Positions 7,169 to 16,507 of a stretch of DNA of 36,720 nucleotides are shown here, one piece after another (positions within the stretch are counted from its first letter, which is position 1; the number at the start of each line of letters is the position of its first letter). Made by a program: the position numbers and the translations under genes. The notes beneath the pieces were generated by a model. The model ran no database searches. It was not told the DNA's origin and saw only the letters and a program-made list of their open reading frames with translations. The stretch comes from JBBRQP01 sp038226175 (GTDB lineage Bacteria; Cyanobacteriota; Cyanobacteriia; Gloeobacterales; Anthocerotibacteraceae), in assembly GCA_038226175.1 (NCBI GenBank), contig JBBRQP010000025.1:1-36720 (forward strand), written 5' to 3'.

Positions 7169-7645
7169 ATGACCAAAAAAAGTCTTTCAGATTTACTGCG
7201 AGAAGAACAACCTCATCTCACTGAGCCGCTAGCCCTCACTACCGCAATGGAAACCGTACGCTCCAAACGTGTACTGACCAAAGCGGATTTAGAAGTGCAA
7301 ATTCAAGAATTGCAAACTGCTCTTAGCCAAGCTCAGGCCGCTTACCAAGACTTGCAAACCACGACCCAAGCCCGTGAAGCCCGGATCACAGCCGAACTAG
7401 CCCAAGTCCAAAAAGAAGCGCTCCAATTAGCCCAAGCCAACACCCGCATGGCTGAGGAGCTCAAAAAAGTTCATCAACCAACAGTTCAGCAATCAATAAT
7501 GGTTCCGGGAGCACCTTTTCCGGCGCCTGCGATTGCCAATCCTAATCCTGCACCCCTCCATGTTCGCGCAATTCCACCGCGTCCGATTTGGACGAATGCT
7601 GAGGCTGCCGCTGCCGCCAAACAAGATGATGTTTACCTTCTATAA
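7169..7645 (+). CDS. Coiled-coil protein of unknown function with Pro-rich tail
   Basis: A 158-aa soluble protein. The N-terminus MTKKSLSDLLREE is of a kind I associate with small cyanobacterial hypotheticals. Residues 35-100 are a strong coiled coil rich in Gln, Ala, Leu and Glu (LQTALSQAQAAYQDLQ). The last 50 residues are Pro/Ala-rich and probably disordered (GAPFPAPAIANPNPAP). No catalytic motif is seen. A weak promoter-like pair, TTGTTT and TAAGGT with 17 bases between, lies about 30 to 60 bases upstream. The stop codon directly abuts the GTG of the next gene, so the two are likely translationally coupled. Role unknown; possibly a scaffold. Confidence 0.75.
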   Translation: MTKKSLSDLLREEQPHLTEPLALTTAMETVRSKRVLTKADLEVQIQELQTALSQAQAAYQDLQTTTQAREARITAELAQVQKEALQLAQANTRMAEELKKVHQPTVQQSIMVPGAPFPAPAIANPNPAPLHVRAIPPRPIWTNAEAAAAAKQDDVYLL

Positions 7646-8095
7646 GTGGCTGTGAACCTATATTGGCGTGGCGGATTCGGCTTATGGGTGGGAGGTTTGG
7701 TTGCTGTCTCAGTGGGCGCAGTACCCCTGCCCACGGTAACCATCGTGCGCCCTGACCCCAATGTTACCTATGGCAGACAAGTACCAGTTCAAGTTGAAGT
7801 AAAAAATTTTGTGCTCAGCCATCGTTGGACTTTACCGGGTGAAACCGAACAAGCTGCCGTACCCGGTGAGGGTCATCTGCGCTACACCCTTGATAACCAG
7901 ATTCTCACCGCGACTGATGCGACCAATTTAGTTTTAGAAGATTTACCTACTTCTCAGCATGTATTGGTCGTAACCCTGATCAACCATGACCACAGTGTTT
8001 TACCGATTGAAACACGGGTGATTTTCAATGTCATGGCACCACGTAAAGGCTTAACTAAGCGTCCGCTAGTGGGTCTACAACCAAATGGGTTATAA
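7646..8095 (+). CDS. Exported small beta-rich protein of unknown function
   Basis: A 149-aa protein starting at a GTG with no gap after the previous stop codon; a second in-frame GTG at 7652 is an alternative. The first 28 residues form a hydrophobic export signal (GLWVGGLVAVSVGAVPLP). The rest looks like an immunoglobulin-type beta sandwich: VQVEVKNFVL, then GEGHLRYTLD and LVVTLINHDH. The GEGHLxYxLD plus NDH pattern resembles the DUF4399-type extracytoplasmic domain (by eye). It probably acts in the periplasm or at the outer membrane. Coupling to the coiled-coil gene suggests a joint role, which I cannot name. Confidence 0.7.
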   Translation: MAVNLYWRGGFGLWVGGLVAVSVGAVPLPTVTIVRPDPNVTYGRQVPVQVEVKNFVLSHRWTLPGETEQAAVPGEGHLRYTLDNQILTATDATNLVLEDLPTSQHVLVVTLINHDHSVLPIETRVIFNVMAPRKGLTKRPLVGLQPNGL

Positions 8096-8129
8096 CATGA
8101 TTGCCCTAGATCTCCTCTGACCCCACCGT

Positions 8130-10304
8130 ATGCCGACGCTCCTCGAACCTACTCTCAAACAATATTTTGGTTATGACACCTTACGCCCCGGTCAGCGGGA
8201 GATCGTTGAGAGTGCGCTTGCTCAGCAGGATATTTTAGTAATTATGCCCACAGGGGGCGGTAAGTCCCTCTGTTTTCAGCTGCCCGCTTTATTGCAATCA
8301 GGTTTGACACTGGTTATTTCACCCTTGATTTCATTGATGCAAGACCAAGTGGAAGCCCTCAAAAATAACGGCGTAGGGGCAACTTTTTTAAATAGTAGTT
8401 TGGCTTTTGGTGAAGTGCAGCAGCGCGAAAAAGAAGTACTACAAGGAAAAATCAAACTCCTCTATATTGCCCCAGAGCGCTTTGCTAATGCTCAGTTTTT
8501 GGCCTTACTCGACCGCGTTAAGATTAGTATGCTAATCATTGATGAAGCCCACTGCGTCTCAGAATGGGGACATGATTTTCGGCCTGAGTATCGACAGCTT
8601 CATACGTTACGTGAACGTTTTCCCCAAGTTCCGGTGATGGCATTGACGGCAACGGCGACCGAGCGGGTTCGCCAAGACATCATCCAACAACTCAACCTCA
8701 AAGACCCCTTTATTCATATTGCTAGCTTCAATCGCCAAAATCTCTACTATGCTGTTCGCCCTAAGGATAAACGCACCTACACAGAAATATTACGACAACT
8801 CAAAAGTACCGATGGCGCAGCTATTATTTATTGTCTCAGTCGCCGTCATGTGGATGAATTAACCCTAAAATTACAAAATGATGGGATCGCTGCACTTCCT
8901 TATCATGCGGGCTTGAGTGATAAAGACCGCACAAATAATCAGACTAAGTTTATTCGTGATGATGTGCGGGTCATGATTGCAACAGTAGCTTTTGGGATGG
9001 GAATTAATAAGCCTGACGTGCGGTTAGTTATCCATTACGATTTACCCAAAAATCTCGAGGGCTACTATCAAGAATCAGGTCGCGCTGGGCGCGATGGCGA
9101 GCCGTCTGAGTGTATTTTTTACTTGAGTTATGGTGATATTGCCCAAGTAAAATATATCATCGCTCAAAAAACCGATGCCGGTAGCCAAAAAGTTGCCGAA
9201 CAACAACTACGTCAGGTCATAGATTATGCCGAAAGTCCTGATTGTCGTAGGCGAATTCAGTTAGCGTATTTTGGTGAAGCGTTTTTTGGCAATTGTGGCA
9301 ACTGTGATAACTGTCTCAATCCACAATCCCTAGAAAACTGGACAATTGAAGCTCAAAAATTTCTCTCTTGCGTGGCTCGGGTTAACCAAAAATTTGGTAT
9401 GAACCACATTATTGATATTTTGCGTGGCTCCAAGCAGGCCAAAATCGAGCAATATCAGCATCACAAACTGACAACTTATGGCATTGGTCAAGCCCATAGT
9501 ACAGAGAGTTGGCGTAAACTTGGACGTTCTTTGCTACATCGCGGTTTGGTGGATGAAACCACCGATGGCTATCCAATTTTGAAGTTAAATGAATTAAGTT
9601 GGGAAGTCTTGCGACGTGAACGCGAAGTTTGGCTACCCTTGACCTTGCAGATAGTTAAACAAGAACTGCCTGTGAATAGGACGAATAGTAAAGAAGTCCC
9701 GTTATCTGATCTTGAGGAGGGATTATTCCAACGCTTACGCTCGTTACGCAAAACTCTAGCAGATGAGCAAAATGTGCCACCCTACGTTATTTTTGGAGAT
9801 AGTAGTTTGCGCGATATGGCTCGACTACAGCCGCAGACAGCTCAGGCATTTTCTAATGTTTTTGGTGTAGGTAGTCGCAAACTTGCGCGTTATGGTATAC
9901 AGTTTCTAAGTTTAATTCATACCTTTCGTACAGAACAAGGTTTACCCAATGCTGAATTAGCGTCCTCAATGCCAATGCTTCCTGAAGCACCAATTCAGCT
10001 AACTGCAACCCATTGGGTTACCCTAGAGCTCTATCAAAAAGGGTTGTCCCCTGAAGCTATCGCCAAAGAACGCAATCTCCGACCGACGCGTATTATCAAT
10101 CACTTGGCTGATTTGATTGAAGCAAATCAGCCCGTTGAACTTGAGCGTCTACTCGCGCTCCAAAGTCAGAATGATATCCTCCACGCTATCGAAGAAGTTG
10201 GGCATGACCGCCTCAAGCCCATACATGAATATCTGGGTGAAAAATATAGTTATGAGGAAATTCGTTTAGCACGGGGTCTTTGGAAACAACGGCAGGTTAC
10301 CTAG
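8130..10304 (+). CDS. recQ: ATP-dependent DNA helicase RecQ
   Basis: A 724-aa SF2 3'-5' helicase for recombination and fork repair. The Walker A MPTGGGKSLCFQ is at residues 39-50 and the DEAH box in IDEAHCVSEWGHDF. Motif III is ALTATAT, and motif VI is QESGRAGRDGEPS. The RQC zinc cysteines lie in CRRRIQLAYFGE and NCGNCDNC, with a winged helix after them. An HRDC domain spans about 535-605 (LFQRLRSLRKTLADEQ, VFGVGSRKLARYG). A C-terminal helix-turn-helix extension follows (YQKGLSPEAIAKERNL, as in the HTH_40-type RecQ tail). The length is on the longer side for RecQ because of that tail. It begins 34 bases after the exported-protein gene and is followed by the FAH gene after 48 bases. Confidence 0.96.
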   Translation: MPTLLEPTLKQYFGYDTLRPGQREIVESALAQQDILVIMPTGGGKSLCFQLPALLQSGLTLVISPLISLMQDQVEALKNNGVGATFLNSSLAFGEVQQREKEVLQGKIKLLYIAPERFANAQFLALLDRVKISMLIIDEAHCVSEWGHDFRPEYRQLHTLRERFPQVPVMALTATATERVRQDIIQQLNLKDPFIHIASFNRQNLYYAVRPKDKRTYTEILRQLKSTDGAAIIYCLSRRHVDELTLKLQNDGIAALPYHAGLSDKDRTNNQTKFIRDDVRVMIATVAFGMGINKPDVRLVIHYDLPKNLEGYYQESGRAGRDGEPSECIFYLSYGDIAQVKYIIAQKTDAGSQKVAEQQLRQVIDYAESPDCRRRIQLAYFGEAFFGNCGNCDNCLNPQSLENWTIEAQKFLSCVARVNQKFGMNHIIDILRGSKQAKIEQYQHHKLTTYGIGQAHSTESWRKLGRSLLHRGLVDETTDGYPILKLNELSWEVLRREREVWLPLTLQIVKQELPVNRTNSKEVPLSDLEEGLFQRLRSLRKTLADEQNVPPYVIFGDSSLRDMARLQPQTAQAFSNVFGVGSRKLARYGIQFLSLIHTFRTEQGLPNAELASSMPMLPEAPIQLTATHWVTLELYQKGLSPEAIAKERNLRPTRIINHLADLIEANQPVELERLLALQSQNDILHAIEEVGHDRLKPIHEYLGEKYSYEEIRLARGLWKQRQVT

Positions 10305-10341
10305 CACGTTACCTAGAATGTTAAGATATTTTCAGTTTTGC

Positions 10342-10346
10342 GAGGT
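10342..10346 (+). promoter_or_regulatory. Ribosome-binding site deciding the FAH-family start
   Basis: GAGGT, 6 bases before the GTG at 10353. The upstream in-frame TTG (10338) would place this site inside the gene, so GTG 10353 is preferred. Confidence 0.6.
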
Positions 10347-10352
10347 CTAGAC

Positions 10353-11084
10353 GTGAAGTTAAAAGTTTATTTTCAGTTACTCGCAGCTCCACAGATGCAA
10401 TCCTACGGCATTTTAGAAGATGGTATAATCACCACTGCATCCTCTCACATTACTCTGGAAAAAGTTAAATTATTACCAGCTGCTCGGCCTTCTAAAATTA
10501 TTGGTGTGGGCAAAAATTACCGCGATCATGCCGCCGAAATGGGTGGTGAAGTACCTAATGAACCTCTATTATTTCTCAAAGCAACTTCATCGGTAGTAGG
10601 AGATCAAGAAGCTATTATTTTACCATCTGTTTCTAATCACGTCGATTACGAAGGTGAACTGGCCATAGTGATCGCGCAAACTACCAAAAATATTGATATA
10701 GCCGATGTAGCATCACACATCGCAGGATATACCTGTGCCAATGATGTAACGGCCCGTGATTTTCAGAAAACGGATAACCAGTGGACGCGTGCTAAGGGGT
10801 TTGATACATTTTGTCCCTTGGGAGGCTTTTTATATGAAGGTAATTTACCTCCTGAGACAAGAATTGAAACCCATCTCAATGGTCGTCTTGTGCAGTCAGC
10901 AAAAATCACTGATATGGTATTTTCTCCTGAATATTTGGTGGCTTATATTTCTCGAATTATGACGCTACAGGCAGGTGATGTGATCCTCACGGGGACACCA
11001 GCGGGAGTCGGTAGGCTAGCACCTGGCGATCAGGTAAGCGTGCGTCTGAGCGGCATTGCAGGCTTAACTAATCCTGTCAGCTAA
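10353..11084 (+). CDS. Fumarylacetoacetate hydrolase (FAH) family protein
   Basis: A 243-aa metal-dependent hydrolase or decarboxylase of 2-oxo/1,3-diketo acids (FAHD1/acylpyruvase-like). Start taken as GTG 10353 because of the GAGGT before it. Visible family features are NYRDHAAEMG (residues 55-64), LLFLKATSSVVG, the metal ligands Glu100 and Glu102 in DYEGELAIVI, Asp131 in NDVTARDFQ, and the closing TGTPAGVG. The N-terminal 45 residues form a short extra beta domain. The natural substrate cannot be told from sequence; acylpyruvates or oxaloacetate are the usual ones. The last four bases overlap tail-to-tail with the ABC-F gene on the other strand. Confidence 0.9.
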   Translation: MKLKVYFQLLAAPQMQSYGILEDGIITTASSHITLEKVKLLPAARPSKIIGVGKNYRDHAAEMGGEVPNEPLLFLKATSSVVGDQEAIILPSVSNHVDYEGELAIVIAQTTKNIDIADVASHIAGYTCANDVTARDFQKTDNQWTRAKGFDTFCPLGGFLYEGNLPPETRIETHLNGRLVQSAKITDMVFSPEYLVAYISRIMTLQAGDVILTGTPAGVGRLAPGDQVSVRLSGIAGLTNPVS

Positions 11085-12997
11085 TGCCCATCTCTTTCTG
11101 CTAGAGTTAACCAACGCTCCGTCGCGACTTCTAAGGCATGATTGAGTTCGCTCATGCGCTGGTAAACCGTATTCATATCTTCAAATTTACTTTGATTTAC
11201 AGTCGTTAAAGTTTGTTCGAGTGTGGTGCGTTCTTGTTCCATTTTGGCAATCTTAGTTTCTAAGGCTTGTAGTTCCCGCTTTTCCTTTGAGGAAAGTTTT
11301 TTAGAACTAATCGCCGCTGGTGCCATAGTCGTTTTGGATACGATAGGCATTTTAGCAATTTTAATTGCTGCTGCTTGCGCGTCTTCTTCAGCTTGTTTTT
11401 GCTCTAAGTACAGACTGTAATTACCAGCATACTGGCGGATTTGACCATCAGCTTCAAGGGCAAAAATCGTATCGACTACCCGGTCTAAAAAATAACGATC
11501 GTGAGAGACCACGATCACACATCCCCCAAAGTCTTCAAGGTATTCTTCTAAAACGCCAAGTGTCTGGACATCGAGATCATTGGTGGGTTCATCAAGAATC
11601 AATACATTAGGTGCAGTCATCAGTTCGCGTAACAAAAATAAGCGTCGTTTTTCCCCGCCCGAAAGTTGGGCTAAGGGTACGTATTGCTGATTTGGCGGAA
11701 ATAGAAAGCGTTCGAGCATTTGCGAAGCGGTAATCACCGTATCATCAGCCAATTTGACAAGTTCACCAGCGGCCTTGAGGTAATCAATCACGCGTTGTTG
11801 GGCATCAGCTGCCGTTTGGATGGCTTCAGAGTGTTGGTCAAAGTAGCCAATATGCACCGTAGTGCCTAATTCGACGGTGCCTTGATCCGGCTGGGCACGT
11901 CCGGTAATCATATCCATCAAGGTTGATTTACCTGTACCGTTACCACCAATAATGCCGATACGGTCTTCGGGGGTAAATTCGTGGCTAAAGTTGCGAATCA
12001 AAGTTCGTCCGTCATAGCCTTTAGTGATATTGGTAAGGTCAATTACTTTTTTGCCGATACGCCGACCAGAAGTAGCGATTTCGACTTTACCTTTAGCTAC
12101 TTTGAATTCTTGATTTTGCAGAAGACGGGCGCGTTCAATGCGGGCTTTTTGTTTGGTCGAGCGGGCTTTAGGACCACGTTTGAGCCATTCAAGTTCACGG
12201 CGCAAAATACCTTTATGCTTGCGCTGACTACTCGCAGCCGCTTCTTCGGCTAGGGCTTTTTTTTCGAGATAATAGCCATAATTGCCAGCATAGGTAAATA
12301 ATTCGCCTCGGTCAATTTCCAAAATTCGGTTAGTGACGCGATCCAAAAAATACCGATCGTGGGTCACCAATAACAATGCGCCCCGGAAACGACGCAAATA
12401 ACTCTGTAGCCATTCCACCGCATTGGCGTCAAGGTGGTTCGTCGGCTCATCCATGAGCAAGACCTCAGGGTTACTCAGGAGCGCTGATGCTAGGGCAATG
12501 CGTTTGCGGTAGCCGCCTGAGAGCGTACCCATTTTTGCCTCAAGGTCGGTAATCCCCAGTTTGCTTAGTACAATTTTGGCTTGAGTTTCGAGTTCCCAAG
12601 CGCCATTGGCCTCTAGCTTTTGCATCAGTTCGTTGAGGCGCGCATGAAGCTCTGGTGTACCGTCATCATGGGAAAGTTTAGCGGATAATGTTTCGTACTC
12701 GCGTACCAACTGCATCGGTTCACCACAATCACTAAAGACTTGCTCGAGTGCCGTGCGATTGGGATCAAGTTCGGGTTGTTGGGGTAGATAGATAATCCGA
12801 GCCCCATGATTGACGGCTAATTGCCCGCTATCAAGGTCTTCTAAACCGGCAATCATCTTTAGCAAAGTTGACTTACCCGAACCATTGGTGCCAATCAGCC
12901 CAACTTTATCGTCCGCTTCGAGGCTAAAGCTCGCGTTTTCGAGGAGAACTTTCATGCCCAAGCTCTTGTGAACTCCTTGTAGTGCCAAAAGACTCAT
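11081..12997 (-). CDS. uup: ABC-F family ATPase, Uup-like
   Basis: A 638-aa duplicated ATPase without membrane segments, acting on ribosomes or on branched DNA rather than in transport. First Walker A GTNGSGKST at about residues 36-44, first signature LSGGYRKRIALA, Walker B LLMDEPTNHLD. Linker (P-tRNA interaction motif) around ARSTKQKARIERARLL. Second Walker A GGNGTGKST, signature LSGGEKRRLFLLREL, Walker B LILDEPTNDLD. A C-terminal coiled coil (about 560-635, KRELQALETKIAKMEQ) matches the Uup-type CTD, and total length agrees with Uup. It overlaps the FAH gene's end by four bases and is followed by no own terminator. EttA-like function is the alternative, but the C-terminal domain argues for Uup. 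Confidence 0.93.
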   Translation of the reverse strand: MSLLALQGVHKSLGMKVLLENASFSLEADDKVGLIGTNGSGKSTLLKMIAGLEDLDSGQLAVNHGARIIYLPQQPELDPNRTALEQVFSDCGEPMQLVREYETLSAKLSHDDGTPELHARLNELMQKLEANGAWELETQAKIVLSKLGITDLEAKMGTLSGGYRKRIALASALLSNPEVLLMDEPTNHLDANAVEWLQSYLRRFRGALLLVTHDRYFLDRVTNRILEIDRGELFTYAGNYGYYLEKKALAEEAAASSQRKHKGILRRELEWLKRGPKARSTKQKARIERARLLQNQEFKVAKGKVEIATSGRRIGKKVIDLTNITKGYDGRTLIRNFSHEFTPEDRIGIIGGNGTGKSTLMDMITGRAQPDQGTVELGTTVHIGYFDQHSEAIQTAADAQQRVIDYLKAAGELVKLADDTVITASQMLERFLFPPNQQYVPLAQLSGGEKRRLFLLRELMTAPNVLILDEPTNDLDVQTLGVLEEYLEDFGGCVIVVSHDRYFLDRVVDTIFALEADGQIRQYAGNYSLYLEQKQAEEDAQAAAIKIAKMPIVSKTTMAPAAISSKKLSSKEKRELQALETKIAKMEQERTTLEQTLTTVNQSKFEDMNTVYQRMSELNHALEVATERWLTLAERDGH

Positions 12998-13468
12998 GAC
13001 CGCATTCCCACAGAAGTTCCGCTCTCTATCCTAGTTCCTTAACTCTCCTGAAGCGAGGGTAACAGCCAGGTTTTGAGGTAGGCTCAGTCGCAATACTGTA
13101 CCGCCATCGGCACTACTGATGCCCTTGCCTGAGGTTGTGCCGTAAAGATGATTAGGTTCGGACAAGCACTAAGCCACCATTGGTCGTAGTGCCATAGCAA
13201 AGGCTAGCCAGCCATAACAAATCACGGATTAACCGTAAACAAAATAAGCGCTGGGGGAGTAACGACATCACACAAATACAGGGCATCTAAATCAAAAATT
13301 TAAGGGGATTGCCCTACGCGCTAATGTGATTAGCAATACTATTTACAACTTTATACGTCCGGGTGCATGTCCTGCTGCGCTAGTTAGCAGCTCAAAACAA
13401 AATAGACTATTGGTCAATAAGTTGGCTGAGGTGGGTTATGAATAGAATGGCGTACCTACAAAAGCCCT
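12998..13468. other. Gene-poor intergenic stretch between uup and sbcC
   Basis: 471 bases with no intact gene. The left part (13031-13215) carries a relic of a GloVer-repeat gene. The right part (13216-13468) has inverted pairs such as AGGGCA/TGCCCT and GCTGC/GCAGC without T-tracts, and must hold the divergent promoters of uup and sbcC, although I see no convincing -35/-10 pair. Confidence 0.6.
13031..13215 (-). pseudogene. Relic of a GloVer-repeat (TIGR03803-type) beta-propeller protein
   Basis: On the minus strand two repeat-like pieces are readable in different frames: CYGTTTNGGLVLVRT, then after a frameshift NHLYGTTSGKGISS continuing DGGTVLRLSL, ending in a TAG at 13031-13033. The pattern YGTTxxGG...GTVxxL is the signature of the GloVer repeat, named after Gloeobacter and Verrucomicrobia, found in secreted propeller-like proteins. 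Only the last two repeats remain, with the frame broken, so this is a dead fragment. A search with the repeat model would settle it. Confidence 0.6.
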
Positions 13469-16400
13469 ATGGTTCCCCTACATCTGACACTCTGCAACTT
13501 TTTGAGCTATGGTCACGGCGAGGTAGATTTTACTGGTTTGCATACCGCCTGTATTTGTGGGTCTAATGGAGCAGGTAAATCGGCCTTATTAGAAGCCTTG
13601 GGATGGGCTTTGTGGGGTAAGAGTCGGGCAGTTACTGAAGATGACTTGATTCGTACGGGCACAGCCGAAGCGATGGTGGATTTGACCTTCCGTTGTGACC
13701 AAGCGGTTTATCGCGTCTTGCGTCTACGGCCTCGCGGTAAAACTGGGACACTTGAGTTTCAGATTCGGCAAGATAACGGCGACTTTCGGACACTTTCAGC
13801 CCGCACACTACGCCAAACACAAGAGGCAATCAATAATGTCCTTAAAATGGACTACGAAACTTTTATTAACTCAGCTTATTTACGTCAAGGCCGAGCCGAT
13901 GAATTTACCCTCAAAAAAGCAAGCGAACGCAAAGAAGTTTTAGCTGAAATCTTAGGTCTCAATCGTTATGAACTGTTGGCTGAGCGTGCTAAGGATAAAG
14001 CCCGCGAATCTAAAAATCAAAGTGAGCGCCTCAAAGAATACCTAGAAAAAGTTAATGAGAAACTTAAAGAGCGTGATGGGCTACGCCAGCAAGAAACTAC
14101 TATCGAAGTAATCTTCAAAAGTTTGCAAGAAGAGCAAGTTTGCCTAGAAACTCAAGCGAGACTTTTGGAACAACAGGTACAGCTATTGGCACAATCACAA
14201 CAGCATGCGAAGTTTTTGGAAGACAGTATTGAGACCAAAAATCGGTCTTTAAGACGCGAAGAAAACCAATATGAGCAGCAGGGTCAAAGTGTTAAGAAAT
14301 TACTTGATATACTTAACCAAAAGCTCCCTATTACCCAGAAATATCAAGAGTATCAACTTCTGATTCAGCAAGATGAGCAGTTAAATCAAGCACAAATGCA
14401 ATACCAAGAATTAACTGAAGAGCGTCAAATTTTGGAGAGAGTACTGGATCAAGAAAAAAATCGATTAGAAAATGCGCTGCAAAGTTTTGTGGCACGCCTA
14501 GAACTATGGCAGGAAGAAAAAAATAATCTGCTCAGACAAGTCGCCGATAGTGAGCGTGTCGAAACTGGATTTAAAAATTATCAGCTAGCTGCTGCAAAAC
14601 TTAAAGCTTATGAACAATTACAAGCTGTAGCCGAACCTCAGGTGCAAGAAAGAAACCGACTGATCCTGCAGCTCAAATCACAGGGGTCTGAATTGGAAGG
14701 ACAGATTAATCACGCTAACTACCAATACAAAAAACTAGGGGGAGAAATTGCATCAAAAAATATGCTGGACAAACAACTCGAACAACTTAATCAGGAAATT
14801 CAAAAACTAGAGCGTCAAAAGATTTATCAAGACCGAGTCAAAGAAAAAGGAAGCGAAAAACGCGGCCTAGCAGAACGTCAAAAAGCTCAGTTAGAAGACC
14901 GTCAAGACCACTTGGCAAAATTAAATAAAAAAGCAGTCTTTATGGAAGATACTTTGGTGCATTGTCCAGTATGTAGTCAAGAATTAAATGAAGAACATCG
15001 TCAGCAGATTCAGCAGGAATATCAACAAAATCATACCCAACTTCAGGAAGAAGTTTTATTGCTAGAGCATCAGCTTAGTTATACTAATCAGGAAGTTACT
15101 ACCCTAATCGCACACTGGTTTGAGTTGAATTCAGAAGTTGAAGTTCTGGATAAAAAGGTTAAAGTCCAAGCTCAACTCCAACAAGAAGTAAAAAATCTTC
15201 AGGAAAAACGTCAACAAATGGAGGAATTTAAGCAACTGGAACGTAATCTCAAGCATCAATTAGAAAAGGAAACCTATGGTCTCGAAACCCGTCAAGCTCT
15301 GCACTTAGTGGAGCTAGAATTAAGACGTTTAGCCTATGACGAAAATGATTATGCTGTCCTACGAGGGGAGTGGTCACGCTTGCATTGGGCTGAAGGTGAG
15401 AGCAAAAAATTAGCTGATGCGCGTCAACGCCTCCAACAATTAGACGAAGAAATTCCCGCGCTTGAACAACGCTGCCATAATGGTCGTTATCATATTAGTA
15501 ACCGTATGTTTTTGCTGGGTGAGCACGAAAATCTAAAGCAGCTTCAGACAAAAATTACCGAACTTATCTATGATCCTAAAGTGCATCAGCACACTAAATC
15601 ACTGCTGCAAATACAACGCACTGCCCAATATGCCTACGAGGAATTGCAACGTGCTGAGAAAAGTCTCCCTATCGAAGAAACCCGACTTCATCAATTGCAA
15701 GAGGAATTGACTCGGTTGCAGCAGGAGCATGATGAATTACAAAAGCAATATCAACAACTACAGCTAGAAATCTCTCAACTAATTGATCCTGTGCCGCTTT
15801 TGGCTACCCAAGCTGAGTACTTACAAACCAATCGTATCCATCAAAATCAACAGTTAGAAGCCCTAGGTGGACTGCGACGCAGCCTAGAGCATCTAGCCCA
15901 ACTAGAGAAGCAACAGGCTGGAGACCAGCAGGAATATGATTATTATTTGCATCAATTTACCCTTCATCAAGAATTAGGTAAAGCCTTTGGTAAAAATGGT
16001 ATTCAAAGTTTGATTATTGAGAGTATTCTTCCCGAACTCGAAGCTGATACCAACCAACTGCTGGCGCGACTCAGCGAGAATCAACTTCATGTCAATTTTC
16101 AACCCCAACGTGCTGATAAAAAAGGCACTAAAATGATTGAAACCCTTGATATTCTAATTGCAGATAGTCGTGGTACCCGCCCCTATGAAACCTACTCTGG
16201 CGGTGAAGCTTTCCGGGTTAATTTTGCGATTCGCTTAGCTCTGTCTCGCCTTTTGGCACGACGGGCAGGGGCGGCTTTACAAACTTTGATCATTGATGAG
16301 GGTTTTGGTTCACAAGATCAGGGCGGACGTGAGCGACTTGTAGAAGCGATCAATATGATTGCCGGGGGCTTTGAGCGTATTTTTGTGATTACCCATGTCA

Positions 16401-16480
16401 ATGATCTCAAGGAAGTTTTTCCGGCGCGTATTGAGGTAGCTAAGGGTGAACATGGCTCTCAATTGAGTGTGATACTATAA
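13469..16480 (+). CDS. sbcC: Exonuclease SbcC (Rad50-type ATPase)
   Basis: A 1003-aa SMC-like ATPase of the SbcCD nuclease that opens hairpins and protein-blocked ends. The N-terminal P-loop is GSNGAGKSALLEALGWALWG (about residue 31 on), followed by the Q-loop region (FINSAYLRQGRADEFT). Long coiled coils flank a central zinc hook CPVC with Cys499 and Cys502. The C-terminal half-site has signature YSGGEAFRVNFAIRLALS and Walker B TLIIDEGFGSQD. Length and symmetric hook position fit an intact protein. The nuclease partner sbcD is not adjacent, although in many bacteria it precedes sbcC. No SD is evident before the ATG. It is followed after 27 bases by the MerR/HspR-like gene, probably one transcript. 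Confidence 0.95.
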   Translation: MVPLHLTLCNFLSYGHGEVDFTGLHTACICGSNGAGKSALLEALGWALWGKSRAVTEDDLIRTGTAEAMVDLTFRCDQAVYRVLRLRPRGKTGTLEFQIRQDNGDFRTLSARTLRQTQEAINNVLKMDYETFINSAYLRQGRADEFTLKKASERKEVLAEILGLNRYELLAERAKDKARESKNQSERLKEYLEKVNEKLKERDGLRQQETTIEVIFKSLQEEQVCLETQARLLEQQVQLLAQSQQHAKFLEDSIETKNRSLRREENQYEQQGQSVKKLLDILNQKLPITQKYQEYQLLIQQDEQLNQAQMQYQELTEERQILERVLDQEKNRLENALQSFVARLELWQEEKNNLLRQVADSERVETGFKNYQLAAAKLKAYEQLQAVAEPQVQERNRLILQLKSQGSELEGQINHANYQYKKLGGEIASKNMLDKQLEQLNQEIQKLERQKIYQDRVKEKGSEKRGLAERQKAQLEDRQDHLAKLNKKAVFMEDTLVHCPVCSQELNEEHRQQIQQEYQQNHTQLQEEVLLLEHQLSYTNQEVTTLIAHWFELNSEVEVLDKKVKVQAQLQQEVKNLQEKRQQMEEFKQLERNLKHQLEKETYGLETRQALHLVELELRRLAYDENDYAVLRGEWSRLHWAEGESKKLADARQRLQQLDEEIPALEQRCHNGRYHISNRMFLLGEHENLKQLQTKITELIYDPKVHQHTKSLLQIQRTAQYAYEELQRAEKSLPIEETRLHQLQEELTRLQQEHDELQKQYQQLQLEISQLIDPVPLLATQAEYLQTNRIHQNQQLEALGGLRRSLEHLAQLEKQQAGDQQEYDYYLHQFTLHQELGKAFGKNGIQSLIIESILPELEADTNQLLARLSENQLHVNFQPQRADKKGTKMIETLDILIADSRGTRPYETYSGGEAFRVNFAIRLALSRLLARRAGAALQTLIIDEGFGSQDQGGRERLVEAINMIAGGFERIFVITHVNDLKEVFPARIEVAKGEHGSQLSVIL

Positions 16481-16507
16481 AATCATGTATTAGGCTCAGA
16501 CGCAGGT

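Noticed and set aside
13270..13400. Inverted pairs AGGGCA/TGCCCT and GCTGC/GCAGC in the uup-sbcC gap
   Set aside because: Short stems without T-tracts or conserved features; chance is likely.
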